NCBI RefSeq assembly: GCF_002258785.1
Contig: NZ_NOYI01000009.1
Location: 62,001-126,000 of the forward strand
Origin: Rhodococcus sp. 06-235-1A
GTDB taxonomy: Bacteria > Actinomycetota > Actinomycetes > Mycobacteriales > Mycobacteriaceae
Reading direction: 5' to 3'
DNA length: 64,000 bases
The notes beneath the pieces were generated by a model, which saw only the letters and a list, made by a program, of their open reading frames with translations, was not told where the DNA came from and made no database searches. The position numbers were made by a program, and so were the translations under genes. This document shows, piece by piece, positions 44,871-53,063 of the stretch (positions within the stretch are counted from its first letter, which is position 1; each line of letters opens with the position of its first letter).

Positions 44871-44879
44871 GGACATCCG

Positions 44880-45662
44880 ATGACCACCACAACCTCACTA
44901 CGCCCCCGCCGCGGCCTGCACCACACCTTCGTACTGCACGACATCCGCAGGCAGATCACCCCACAGAATCTGATCTTCACCGTCGCGCTGCCCGCCGTGC
45001 TCTACCTCGCCCTGTTCCGCGTCGTCGAGCCCAGCGCCGGAGTCGACCTGCCGCACGGCAACTTTCAGGCCTGGATGATTATCGGAATCGCCGTCTACGG
45101 TGCGTCTATCGGCACCATCTCGCGGGCCGCGGGCATCTCGAACGAGAAGGCCAACGGTTGGCTGCGGACAATTCGCCTGTCGCCCTTGGGTGCCGGCGGC
45201 TACGTCGCATCGCGCATCATTGCCTGCCAGGTGTACGCGGCCATCCCGGTCATCGTGGTCGGCATCCTCGGAGCACTCACCGGAGCCCGCGCCGACGCGA
45301 TCGTCTGGATCACCGGCCTCGTCGTGGCCTGGATCGGATCTGCCATCTTTTCCGCTCTCGGCCTCGTGCTGGGAATGCTGCTGCCACCCGAGGTGGTCAC
45401 CCACGTTCCCGGCGTCGTCATGACCGGCCTCGCCTTCCTGGGCAACATCTTCATCCCGCTCTCGGGTGGCATGCTCGCCGTCGCACAGGTGACACCGCTT
45501 TACGGTGTCGCGACACTGGCCCGCTACGCGCTGACCGACGGCTACAACCTCGACGGATCCCACGCCTCGCTCGCAGGTGCCCTCATCAACGTCGCAGCCT
45601 GGTTTTTCGGATTCTCCTTCGCCGCCGTCCGCCGATTCGCTGGGGCGACCGGACGCCAGTGA
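44880..45662 (+). CDS. ABC-2 type exporter permease
   Basis: A 260-aa membrane protein with six predicted helices and the ABC-2 features of an N-terminal amphipathic start, SNEKANGWLRTIRLSPLG after helix 2, and a C-terminal NIFIPLSGGMLAVAQVTPLYGVA segment. It pairs with the ATPase just upstream. The arrangement ATPase, permease, kinase, regulator is common for drug, lipid or peptide exporters responding to their substrate (YvfRSTU/DesKR-like). Substrate unknown. Confidence 0.85.
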   Translation: MTTTTSLRPRRGLHHTFVLHDIRRQITPQNLIFTVALPAVLYLALFRVVEPSAGVDLPHGNFQAWMIIGIAVYGASIGTISRAAGISNEKANGWLRTIRLSPLGAGGYVASRIIACQVYAAIPVIVVGILGALTGARADAIVWITGLVVAWIGSAIFSALGLVLGMLLPPEVVTHVPGVVMTGLAFLGNIFIPLSGGMLAVAQVTPLYGVATLARYALTDGYNLDGSHASLAGALINVAAWFFGFSFAAVRRFAGATGRQ

Positions 45663-45676
45663 CATACAGGTCACGG

Positions 45677-45707
45677 TTGCCCTGCGCGGAGGCGTCGTCG
45701 ATAGTGT
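45677..45707 (+). promoter_or_regulatory. possible promoter of the kinase-regulator pair
   Basis: TTGCCC (45677-45682) and TAGTGT (45702-45707) with a 19-nt spacer. A GTGAC-atacag-GTCAC dyad (45659-45674) lies just upstream and could be a regulator site. Confidence 0.35.
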
Positions 45708-45737
45708 GTGGGTTCCTCACCGGAGAAAGTGACAGCA

Positions 45738-46883
45738 GTGACCTTGCAGAAAATCGATGCCCGACGCGACGAGCGGTTCCCCAGCGCGTTGGTCGCGTTC
45801 ATTGCGAGTTGGTTCGTCGTCGCGTTGTTCACATTCATCGCTCTCACCACCGTGTTCGATCATCGACAGATCATCGGATACTGGCTTGCTCTCCTCGCCG
45901 CAGCGATGGTCGTCTTCATTGCGGTGATCCTGGTGCTGACGCAACGCATGTCGGTACTGGGACGCGTCGATTCCCGGCTGACGGTGGCGGCATGGATCGC
46001 AATTCCGCTCGGCATCGTCCTCGTCCCGCTTTCCGAGGTATGGGAGATGAGCGCGATGTCGGTCGCGATCGCGGCGACCTTGGTACGTGGACGTTGGGCA
46101 CCAGCCGTCGTCGGCGGTGTGTTCGTCATTGCGACCGTTGTCACTGTCGGCGTGGACCGCGCTGACCCCCTACAGGCGTTCGGAATCACGTTGTTCAACA
46201 CGTGTACGACTGTGGTGCTGATCGTACTCACCGAGCTTGCACTGGCACTCGATGCTTTGCGGGCGTCTCGTGAACAGGTCGCACGACTGCTGGTCGACGC
46301 TGAGCGCCATAGGATTTCGCGGGATTTGCATGACGTCATCGGCCGAACTCTCGTGACCGCGCAGCTACGCAACCAGGCTGCACTGCAGATGTTCGAGAAC
46401 CAGCCGGAGAAGGCCCGCGAACAGCTCGGGCATGTGCACGACGTTCTCAACAGTGGTCAGGCCGATCTCAGGAGGATTACCAGCGGACCCATCCTCGACG
46501 ACTTCGTGTCGGAGCTGGCAGCCGTCGAAGCGATGTGTGCCCGGTTGGGCATCGACTGCCTCACCTCGGTGGAAGCCCCGCCGGGCAGCGACGTGGACCG
46601 CATCTTCGCCGCCGTCGTACGCGAATCGTCCACCAACATGCTCAAGCATGCTCACCCACGCAGGTGCACCGTTCGAGTCACCGCCGAGAAGGACTGCGAC
46701 GTCTTCGAGTTCACCAACGACGGCGTCACCCGTGAGGAGACCGACGCAGGTACGGGAACCGGGATTGCCGCACTGACCCGTCAGGTCGAGGACGTGGGAG
46801 GCAGATTCACAGCCGGTAAGACGCCGTCGGGCACCGAGTTTCGAGTCGTGGCAATAATCCCGCGGAAGGGGGCCGATGCATGA
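45738..46883 (+). CDS. sensor histidine kinase, DesK type
   Basis: A 381-aa kinase with five to six membrane helices in residues ~18-170, phosphoacceptor His198 (RHRISRDLHDVIGRTL, HisKA_3) and an ATP domain with VVRESSTNMLKHAHP and TGTGIAALTRQVEDVGG. It likely phosphorylates the regulator encoded next, whose ATG overlaps its stop (ATGA). The GTG at 45738 has GGAGAAAG about 8 nt upstream; GTGs at 45708 and 45729 are in-frame alternatives. Located directly after an ABC-2 exporter. Confidence 0.8.
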   Translation: MTLQKIDARRDERFPSALVAFIASWFVVALFTFIALTTVFDHRQIIGYWLALLAAAMVVFIAVILVLTQRMSVLGRVDSRLTVAAWIAIPLGIVLVPLSEVWEMSAMSVAIAATLVRGRWAPAVVGGVFVIATVVTVGVDRADPLQAFGITLFNTCTTVVLIVLTELALALDALRASREQVARLLVDAERHRISRDLHDVIGRTLVTAQLRNQAALQMFENQPEKAREQLGHVHDVLNSGQADLRRITSGPILDDFVSELAAVEAMCARLGIDCLTSVEAPPGSDVDRIFAAVVRESSTNMLKHAHPRRCTVRVTAEKDCDVFEFTNDGVTREETDAGTGTGIAALTRQVEDVGGRFTAGKTPSGTEFRVVAIIPRKGADA

Positions 46884-47488
46884 CGATCACCGTGTTGCTT
46901 GCCGAGGACGTCGCTCTATTGGCCGAAGCCTTCGAGGTGTTGTTGTCCACCGACCCGGACATCGAGGTGGTCGGACGAGTGTCCCGAGGCGACGAGGTCT
47001 GCGAGGCCACCACCAGGCTCCGGCCCGACGTCATTCTGATGGACATCGATATGCCCGGGATGACGGGTATCCAGGCGACAGCGGCCCTTCGAGCTGCGGA
47101 CAACCGCACACCAGTTCTATTGCTGACCGCCTTACCCGGCAGCGGACATGTGCACGATGCCTTGGCCGCTGGAGCGAATGGGTATCTCCTCAAGAGCACG
47201 GACGCGGTGCACCTTTTTGCCGGCATCAAAGCTGTGCATTCCAAGCACACCGTAATCGATCCCGCGCTTGCCGCCGAAGCATTGCGCGCCGGGCCGAATC
47301 CCTTGCGAGAGCGCGAACTCGACGTGTTGCGGCTCGTCGATCAAGGGTTGTCCACCAAGCAGATCGGCGGACGCTTGTTCCTCAGCCCCGGAACCGTACG
47401 CAACTATCTCTCGAGCACCATCACCAAGTTGGACGCAAGCAGTCGTCTCGAGGCAATCAAGTCCGCACGTGAGAACGGGTGGCTGTAG
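46880..47488 (+). CDS. NarL/LuxR-type response regulator, DesR-like
   Basis: A 202-aa regulator with receiver Asp55 (VILMDIDMPGM), Lys in GYLLKST and a C-terminal LuxR helix-turn-helix (NPLRERELDVLRLVDQGLS, FLSPGTVRNYLSSTITKL split across the recognition helix). It is coupled to the kinase by an ATGA overlap and most likely regulates the exporter genes upstream. One nt separates its stop from the convergent SDR gene. Confidence 0.88.
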   Translation: MTITVLLAEDVALLAEAFEVLLSTDPDIEVVGRVSRGDEVCEATTRLRPDVILMDIDMPGMTGIQATAALRAADNRTPVLLLTALPGSGHVHDALAAGANGYLLKSTDAVHLFAGIKAVHSKHTVIDPALAAEALRAGPNPLRERELDVLRLVDQGLSTKQIGGRLFLSPGTVRNYLSSTITKLDASSRLEAIKSARENGWL

Positions 47489-47489
47489 G

Positions 47490-48317
47490 TCAGCCCCCGT
47501 GCGCCTCGACGGCCACGGGCTGCCATTCGCGCCAGTTGGCCAGTCGCGACTCGTAGTCCTTCGTCGCGATCTGCAGCGGAGCCTCGCCGAAAAAGACTCG
47601 CAATGGCGGCTTTTCGGCATCGATAACCTTCAGCAGTGCCGACCGTGTTGCGCTCGGATCGCCAGGAGTTGCCTGCCGGGCACTGCGCAGTTTCGCGGCC
47701 TTGTCACGAATCGCGTCGTACGCGGCGATGTCGGTGGACTTCTTCGCGGACGGGCCGGACCAGTCGGTGGAGAACCCACCCGGCTCGATCAGCGTCACAT
47801 GGATACCGAAGTCCTCGACCTCCTGGGCCAAAGCCTGACTGAATCCCTCGAGGGCCCACTTGGAGGCGTGGTACGCACCGACATTCGGGAATGCGGAGAT
47901 TCCGCCGATGGACGACACCTGCAAGATGTGGCCACTGCCCTGCTCACGCATGAATGGCAGCGCCGCCTGCGTGACCCACAGCGCACCGAAGACGTTGGTC
48001 TCGATCTGCGCGCGGGCGTCCTCCTCCGAGAGTTCCTCGATCATGCCGAACTGGCCGTAGCCGGCGTTGTTGATGACGATGTCGAGTGAGCCGAACTTGT
48101 CGTGGGCCTGCTGCACTGCCGCGAAGTCTGCGGCGCGGTCGTTCACGTCCAGTTCGATCGGCAGAATCGCATCGCCGTACTGCTCGACGAGATCCTTCAA
48201 GGTGTCTGTGTTGCGGGCGGTTGCCGCCACGCGGTCGCCGCGCTCGAGGGCTGCGATCGCCCACTCGCGTCCGAACCCCTTGGACGTACCGGTGATGAAC
48301 CATGTCTTCGCTGCCAT
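47490..48317 (-). CDS. short-chain dehydrogenase/reductase
   Basis: A 275-aa classical SDR. The cofactor loop is TGTSKGFG (about 9-16), followed by NNAGYG, the catalytic Ser in VSSIGG and the YHASK catalytic pair. The absence of an acidic residue right after strand 2 (ARN) suggests NADP. Family members of this size act on ketones, sugars or lipids; the substrate is unknown. GAAGGGA about 8 nt upstream supports the ATG at 48317; the frame extends further to 48479. Confidence 0.85.
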   Translation of the reverse strand: MAAKTWFITGTSKGFGREWAIAALERGDRVAATARNTDTLKDLVEQYGDAILPIELDVNDRAADFAAVQQAHDKFGSLDIVINNAGYGQFGMIEELSEEDARAQIETNVFGALWVTQAALPFMREQGSGHILQVSSIGGISAFPNVGAYHASKWALEGFSQALAQEVEDFGIHVTLIEPGGFSTDWSGPSAKKSTDIAAYDAIRDKAAKLRSARQATPGDPSATRSALLKVIDAEKPPLRVFFGEAPLQIATKDYESRLANWREWQPVAVEAHGG

Positions 48318-48482
48318 GAAACTCGTCCCTTCGCTACACGGACAAAAGTAGGGACGACGTCCGCTGCAAACGCCTCTCGGCGAGTGGTCGCTCGTAGCGA
48401 CAAATGGGGTGAGGCCCGGGGCTTGCCAAGCGAACGCCGTCAGGGGTTCCAACGAGGCACCCCCGCCGACTATTCCCACCCG

Positions 48483-49040
48483 TCAGCTGTGTTCGGTGAT
48501 CATCACCGCCATGGTGTTCGGCTCCAACGCCTCGAAGATGTGTGGCACATCGCCGGGGTAGGCGACGTAGTCTCCCGGGGCCAGTTCGACGGCCTCACCC
48601 GTCGGACCCACCAGGGCTCGTCCTGCGCTGAGCACCACATGCTCGACGACATTCGGCGAGTGCGGGTCCGAGCGCCTCGGTTCGCCGACATCCGCGCTGA
48701 TCAGATAGATGTCCCGCCGAGCGTTCGGCGGAGACGACGCCAGCAGCGTCGCCGTGTAGTCCGCCCTGTCCGACGCGAATCTCGGCCCCTCTCCCGCACG
48801 GATCAGGCGGACCGACTGCTTCGCGGGCTCGACCAGTCTGGAGAACGGCACGCCCAGGGTGACGCTGAGCGCCCAGAGGGTTTCGAGACTCGGATTGCCG
48901 GTGCCCGATTCCAGTTGCGACAGAGTCGATTTGGCAATACCAGCTCGGCGGGCAACTTCGGCGAGGGACAGGCCGACGCGTCGCCTCTCCTGCTGCAGAG
49001 CAGCAGCGATGGCCGCGATCGGTGGGCCGGTATCCGCCAT
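48483..49040 (-). CDS. XRE family regulator with cupin domain
   Basis: A 185-aa regulator. The helix-turn-helix spans about 12-68 (LSLAEVARRAGIAKSTLSQL) and a cupin sensor follows (about 105-182, HVVLSAGRALVGPTG and YVAYPGDVPHIFEA). GGAG lies 6 nt before the ATG. It is divergent from azlCD across a 66-nt gap, so it probably controls export of branched-chain or related amino acids; the effector is unknown. Confidence 0.85.
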   Translation of the reverse strand: MADTGPPIAAIAAALQQERRRVGLSLAEVARRAGIAKSTLSQLESGTGNPSLETLWALSVTLGVPFSRLVEPAKQSVRLIRAGEGPRFASDRADYTATLLASSPPNARRDIYLISADVGEPRRSDPHSPNVVEHVVLSAGRALVGPTGEAVELAPGDYVAYPGDVPHIFEALEPNTMAVMITEHS

Positions 49041-49070
49041 TCGTTCACTCCATCGGTACGTGCGTTTGAT

Positions 49071-49099
49071 TTGACGAACAGCCTAACATCGTCCACTAT
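49071..49099 (+). promoter_or_regulatory. promoter of azlCD
   Basis: TTGACG (49071-49076), a 17-nt spacer and CACTAT (49094-49099), with the azlC ATG 7 nt later, consistent with a leaderless transcript. Confidence 0.55.
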
Positions 49100-49106
49100 A
49101 ACGACC

Positions 49107-49805
49107 ATGCGTTCGACATGGCGAACCCTCCAGGGGGTCAATCTCCGCGACATCGCACTGGTCTGCCTGGCCGACGCCTTGGTCGGGGCATCGTTCGGTG
49201 CCATCTCGGTAGCCGCGGGCCTGCCCCTGTGGTTGCCGGTCGTGATGTCACTGGTGGTCTTCGCGGGCTCCTCCCAGTTCATCTTCGTCGGCATCATGGC
49301 GGCCGGCGGCAATCCCGTTGCCGCAGTGGCCAGCGCCTTGCTCGCCAACACCCGACTGGTTCCGCTCGGCTTCTCCATCGGGGAGGTGTTTCGGAACGTC
49401 TCCCCACTGAAGCGGCTACTCGGAACCCACCTCATCACCGACGAGGCGGTGGCCTTCAGTGTTGCCGAGAAGGACGAAGGCAACCGTCGAACAGCGTTTT
49501 GGCTGTGCGGGATCGGACTGTTCGTCACGTGGAACATCGGCGTCCTGATCGGCACCCTGGGCGGTGGAGCGATCACCGATACCGCCGCACTCGGTCTCGA
49601 CGCCGCATTCCCGGCGATTCTGCTGGGACTGATCATGCCCGCCCTCCGAGACAGAGCCACTCGCAACGCAGCCCTTCTCGGAGCGGGTATCGCCCTCGTC
49701 GCGTCGATGTTCTTGCCGAGTGGGCTGCCCGTGCTTCTTGCTCTGGTCGCGGTCGTCCCGGCCATGCTGTCCAATACTCCTGCCGCAAGGAAGGAATCTG
49801 CATGA
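49107..49805 (+). CDS. azlC: AzlC family amino-acid exporter subunit
   Basis: A 232-aa membrane protein with about six helices. LVGASFGAISVAAGLPLWLP and VFAGSSQFIFVGIMAAGGNP are the characteristic AzlC motifs. AzlC and AzlD/BrnE-type subunits together export branched-chain amino acids or methionine. The ATG at 49107 follows the promoter by 7 nt; the open frame extends far upstream but out of the family. Coupled to azlD by an ATGA overlap. Confidence 0.9.
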   Translation: MRSTWRTLQGVNLRDIALVCLADALVGASFGAISVAAGLPLWLPVVMSLVVFAGSSQFIFVGIMAAGGNPVAAVASALLANTRLVPLGFSIGEVFRNVSPLKRLLGTHLITDEAVAFSVAEKDEGNRRTAFWLCGIGLFVTWNIGVLIGTLGGGAITDTAALGLDAAFPAILLGLIMPALRDRATRNAALLGAGIALVASMFLPSGLPVLLALVAVVPAMLSNTPAARKESA

Positions 49806-50113
49806 GCCTCACGATTCCCCTCATCGCCCTGATCATCGGCACCTACGGGCTCCGCATCGCGGGACCCGCCCTGCGCACTCGAATCACCATTTCCGCGCGA
49901 ATCGACAATGTGATGACCACTGCCGTCGCCGTCATCTTCGTGGCACTGGTCGCCACATCGACGCTCCTTGTCGGCAGGGACTTCGCTGGATTCGCACTAC
50001 CTGCAGGCGTCGCCGTAGCTGCCCTGCTCGCCTGGCGACGGGCACCGTTCGTCGTGATCGTCATCGCGGCGGCCGCAACAACAGCAGCCCTCCGCTGGTT
50101 CGGAATCAACTGA
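49802..50113 (+). CDS. azlD: AzlD family amino-acid exporter subunit
   Basis: A 103-aa membrane protein with three to four helices, starting IALIIGTYGLRIAGPAL and ending LLAWRRAPFVVIVIAAAATTAALRWFG, as in the small AzlD/BrnE subunits. AAGGAA precedes the ATG, which overlaps the azlC stop. Expected to work only with AzlC. Confidence 0.88.
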   Translation: MSLTIPLIALIIGTYGLRIAGPALRTRITISARIDNVMTTAVAVIFVALVATSTLLVGRDFAGFALPAGVAVAALLAWRRAPFVVIVIAAAATTAALRWFGIN

Positions 50114-50188
50114 CCATCCGCACACGAGCCACATCCGCCGACACACCCGAATCCGCCTCGCGCGCTCCTCGACACCACACACCCGAGT

Positions 50189-50242
50189 CCACTCGATGTG
50201 ACATCGACCCCCGAAAAGGCCACCAGATGTCACATCGAGTGG
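50189..50242. repeat. 17-bp perfect inverted repeat, possible terminator
   Basis: CCACTCGATGTGACATC (50189-50205) and GATGTCACATCGAGTGG (50226-50242) are exact reverse complements around a 20-nt loop. Each arm contains the smaller palindrome GATGT-G/C-ACATC. It lies between azlD and the Rieske gene and could end the azl transcript, although no T run follows. Confidence 0.8.
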
Positions 50243-50303
50243 AGCGGAACGGGAACAATGGGGAAGGAACACGGGAAAACGACTGTCGACTTTGGGAGCA
50301 GCA

Positions 50304-51323
50304 ATGACCGCGCTGGATGCAGTACGACGACGGTGGCCGAAGACGATGCCTCTGCAGCCGTTGCCGTCGGAGTCGTGGGCCAAGCAGGAGCCCACCTGGA
50401 AGGGCGCGAATCCCCAGGTCATCGAGTCTGCTCTCAAGCGTGCGAAGACGCGCACCTCGGGCAACTGGTTCGTGTTCGCCGCCAGTCGCGACGTCAAGGC
50501 CGACAAGCCGTTCGGTCGCTATGTGGGCACCACCGAACTGGTTGCCTGGCGTGACTCTGCGGGCAAGGTGCACATCGGCCCCGGCGCGTGTCCGCATCTC
50601 GGTGCCGCGTTGGACACGGCGAAGATCGAGTGCGATGCGTTGGTGTGTCGTTGGCACGGTCTTGCGCTCGGGCCGAAGGGCAAGGCCGGTTGGCGTCCGG
50701 TTCCCGCATTCGACGACGGGGTTCTGGTGTGGGTTCGGCTCGACGAGCTCGGCGGTGAGGAGCCGACGCCCGTTCCCGTGGTCCCGATTCGTCCGCCCGC
50801 ATCGACCGCCATCGCCGGGGTGGTCACTCTCGTCGGCAAGTGCGAGCCCGACGACATCATCGCCAATCGTCTCGATCCCTGGCACGGCGCGTGGTTCCAC
50901 CCGTACTCCTTCGCACGCCTGAAGGTGGTCAGTGCGCCCACCGAGATCGACGTGCCCGACGAGGACGATCGCTTTCTCGTCGACGTGACCTTCCGAGTCA
51001 GCCGTGGCGTCGGAGTTCCGGTGCGGGCCGAATTCGTCTGCCCGGGCCCCCGCACCATCGTCATGCGCATCCTCGACGGCGAAGGAGCGGGCAGCGTCGT
51101 CGAGACGCACGCAACCCCACTCTCGCCCGCGCCCGACGGGACCCCGCGCACCGCCGTCATCGAAGCGACCATCGCCAGCTCCGATCGCCCGGGATTCCAG
51201 ATGGCACGCAAGGTATCCGGGTTGCTACGGCCGGCGATGAATTTCACCGCCGCACGCTTGTGGAAGGACGATCTGGATTACGCCGAACGCCGTTACGAAC
51301 TGCGCTCGACGGGGCGGGCCTGA
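50304..51323 (+). CDS. DUF5914 Rieske iron-sulfur protein
   Basis: A 339-aa protein with an N-terminal Rieske domain: Cys96-x-His98 (GACPHLGA) and Cys115-x2-His118 (VCRWHGLA) would hold a [2Fe-2S] cluster. The remainder (from about 165) is a SRPBCC-like domain of the DUF5914 type, e.g. DPWHGAWFHPYSFARLKVV. DUF5914 proteins are, as far as I know, often found with carotenoid genes in actinobacteria; a CrtU-like gene lies 2-5 kb away. GGGAG lies about 6 nt before the ATG. Its end overlaps the convergent SRPBCC gene. Confidence 0.75.
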   Translation: MTALDAVRRRWPKTMPLQPLPSESWAKQEPTWKGANPQVIESALKRAKTRTSGNWFVFAASRDVKADKPFGRYVGTTELVAWRDSAGKVHIGPGACPHLGAALDTAKIECDALVCRWHGLALGPKGKAGWRPVPAFDDGVLVWVRLDELGGEEPTPVPVVPIRPPASTAIAGVVTLVGKCEPDDIIANRLDPWHGAWFHPYSFARLKVVSAPTEIDVPDEDDRFLVDVTFRVSRGVGVPVRAEFVCPGPRTIVMRILDGEGAGSVVETHATPLSPAPDGTPRTAVIEATIASSDRPGFQMARKVSGLLRPAMNFTAARLWKDDLDYAERRYELRSTGRA

Positions 51324-51787
51324 CCCTCGACGAACTCAGCGAGTTGACCTATGACGGTTCCCCAACCGTCGTGGAATCCGTACTCCTCGTGCATTTTTCG
51401 GTCTTCTTCGTTGCGATGCATCACGTGCGCGTGATACTCCGTTCCGTCGGAGTGGTCGGAGAAAGTGATCACCGCGGTCATGAAGAGCTGCGGTGCCGGG
51501 CGCCAACCTTCGACGAGGGAGTTGGTGAACACGATGCGCTCACCGTCGTCCACGGCAAGAAAACAACCGTCGATATGGGGCTCGTACGGACCGCCGGATT
51601 CGCTGATCAGCGTGCGGAAAGCACCACCGGGCTTCGGATCCCAGGCAGCGACTCGACACAGCGCGGGCTCTGGAATCCACCACTTCTCGAATTTGGACGA
51701 GTCCACCCAGGCGTCCCATACGGCGGCGCGCGGAGCCTTGATGATGCGGGAGATGGTCAGGTCAAGAGCAGGATCGATCGATGTCAT
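51293..51787 (-). CDS. SRPBCC / AHSA1 domain protein
   Basis: A 164-aa Bet v1-like protein of the Aha1/YndB type: RIIKAPRAAVWDAWVDSSKFEKWW at the start, then PGGAFRTLISESGG, and a C-terminal helix HDGWGTVIGQLAEFVE. It is encoded in an operon with an ArsR-type repressor (4-nt overlap), a frequent pairing in which the SRPBCC protein may bind the signal ligand. Function otherwise unknown. Confidence 0.8.
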   Translation of the reverse strand: MTSIDPALDLTISRIIKAPRAAVWDAWVDSSKFEKWWIPEPALCRVAAWDPKPGGAFRTLISESGGPYEPHIDGCFLAVDDGERIVFTNSLVEGWRPAPQLFMTAVITFSDHSDGTEYHAHVMHRNEEDRKMHEEYGFHDGWGTVIGQLAEFVEGQARPVERSS

Positions 51788-52128
51788 TGCGCTTCACTTA
51801 CTTTCGAGGTATCGGTGACGAAGTGTTCGAGGCGATCGGTGCGAGATTCCCAGACGGCCCGCTGTTCCAGGAGCCAGTGACCGGCCACGTCCAAGTTGGC
51901 TCGCTCGATCGTGCACGCACGGACGCGGCCGACCTTGCGGGTACTGATCCAGCCACTGCGCTCGAGCAGGTGAATGTGTTTCATGAAGGACGGCAGGGTC
52001 ATGTCGAACGGTTCGGCGAGCTCTCCCACGGTTGCCGGTCCCGACCCGAGCCGACCCAGAACCGCGCGCCGAGTCGGATCGGCCAGCGCCTGGAACACGT
52101 CGTCGAGAACCGTCGAATACTGAGCCAT
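51784..52128 (-). CDS. ArsR family transcriptional regulator
   Basis: A 114-aa winged-helix repressor: VFQALADPTRRAVLGRLGSG (about 10-29) and the recognition region LAEPFDMTLPSFMKHIHLLERSGW. The metal-binding ELCVCDL motif of true arsenic sensors is absent, so it is the SRPBCC-linked type. TAGTGT on the minus strand (52134-52139) lies 5 nt before the ATG, suggesting leaderless expression; the next three codons upstream include an alternative GTG at 52137. Confidence 0.85.
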   Translation of the reverse strand: MAQYSTVLDDVFQALADPTRRAVLGRLGSGPATVGELAEPFDMTLPSFMKHIHLLERSGWISTRKVGRVRACTIERANLDVAGHWLLEQRAVWESRTDRLEHFVTDTSKVSEAQ

Positions 52129-52256
52129 AGGGCACACTATCCCTGGCGCATCACTTAGCGCAAGAGCAAAGTAACAAACCGCTGCCTTCTGCAGCGACCC
52201 TCACTGCAGCGCAGCACTATTGGTGCTGAAAAATTTCTGAGAACCTCCGAATTCTT

Positions 52257-52285
52257 CTTGGCACTCGCAGGGGGAGAGTGCTAAT
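52257..52285 (+). promoter_or_regulatory. heat-shock promoter with CIRCE operator
   Basis: TTGGCACTC-N9-GAGTGCTAA (52258-52284) matches the HrcA operator CIRCE (TTAGCACTC-N9-GAGTGCTAA) with one mismatch. It overlaps a plausible promoter, CTTGGC (52257-52262), 17-nt spacer, GCTAAT (52280-52285). It lies 70 nt before the Hsp20 start. Confidence 0.85.
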
Positions 52286-52354
52286 TTCTGTTCTGCACAG
52301 TCAAGAGCGACTCGCCACAGGGGCGAGTGCATCTGGGTACAGGAGGTGGTTGCT

Positions 52355-52804
52355 GTGCTTCGTTTCGATCCGTTCCGTGATGTCGAATCCCTCACCTCGG
52401 CGATGCTGGGTGCCTCGTCCGGTTCGGACCGCGCCCCGCGGTTCATGCCGATGGACCTGTACAAGGTCGATGATCACTACGTGCTCAGTGCCGACCTCCC
52501 CGGTGTCGACCCCGGATCGATCGACGTCGACGTCGATCGGGGCACCCTTACACTCACCGCTCATCGATCTACTCCGGAAAGCACTGGCGTGCAGTGGATT
52601 ACCTCGGAGCGCTTCGCCGGCACGTTCAGGCGCCAGGTTGCGCTGGGAGACGGCGTCGATACCGAGCGCATCTCCGCGTCCTACGACAATGGCGTTCTGT
52701 CGGTCACGATCCCACTCGCGGAGCGTGCGAAGCCGCGAAAGATCGACATCGCTCGCACCGAGTCGACAGGCGAGCAGAAGTCCATCGAACACGAACCGGC
52801 CTGA
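52355..52804 (+). CDS. small heat-shock protein, Hsp20/alpha-crystallin
   Basis: A 149-aa chaperone that keeps unfolding proteins soluble. The alpha-crystallin domain covers about 37-130 (YVLSADLPGVDPGSIDVDVD, then RQVALGDGVDTERISASYDNGVL and VTIPLAE), followed by a short tail. The GTG at 52355 is chosen as AGGAGG (52341-52346) is 8 nt upstream; a GTG at 52346 overlaps that site. The upstream CIRCE element predicts HrcA control. Confidence 0.9.
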   Translation: MLRFDPFRDVESLTSAMLGASSGSDRAPRFMPMDLYKVDDHYVLSADLPGVDPGSIDVDVDRGTLTLTAHRSTPESTGVQWITSERFAGTFRRQVALGDGVDTERISASYDNGVLSVTIPLAERAKPRKIDIARTESTGEQKSIEHEPA

Positions 52805-52838
52805 ACCGACCACGACACGGCAGTGGGGGTGATGTGCA

Positions 52839-53012
52839 ATGGAATCCGATGCAGTGGTGTGGGCGGAATCGACCGACCGTGAGCAGTGGTGGCGCACGGT
52901 GGTGGGCACCGAGACGAGCATGAGGGAATGTTCGACGGCCGATGTGCTCGATCAGTGTCGAGCCGAGCCTCTCGACGACGATCTCTACCCGCACGTACAG
53001 CACGCAGCCTGA
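52839..53012 (+). CDS. small hypothetical protein downstream of hsp20
   Basis: A 57-aa acidic protein (begins MESDAVVWAESTDREQWW, ends PLDDDLYPHVQHAA) of unknown function. GGGGGTGA lies about 8 nt before the ATG, and a strong terminator follows the stop directly. Position 34 nt after hsp20 suggests the same transcript and heat-shock control. No family recognised. Confidence 0.5.
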   Translation: MESDAVVWAESTDREQWWRTVVGTETSMRECSTADVLDQCRAEPLDDDLYPHVQHAA

Positions 53013-53056
53013 TGAGAAGGGCCGGCACCGAACACTCCGTGCCGGCCCTTCTCATC
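53011..53056. terminator. bidirectional terminator
   Basis: GATGAGAAGGGCCGGCAC (53011-53028) pairs perfectly with GTGCCGGCCCTTCTCATC (53039-53056): 18 bp with a 10-nt loop. It lies between two convergent genes. Confidence 0.85.
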
Positions 53057-53063
53057 GGAACAT

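Noticed and set aside
48102-49106. Long open frame upstream of and in frame with azlC
   Set aside because: It is antisense to the SDR and XRE genes and not AzlC-like; the promoter at 49071-49099 and the conserved N-terminus fix the start at 49107.
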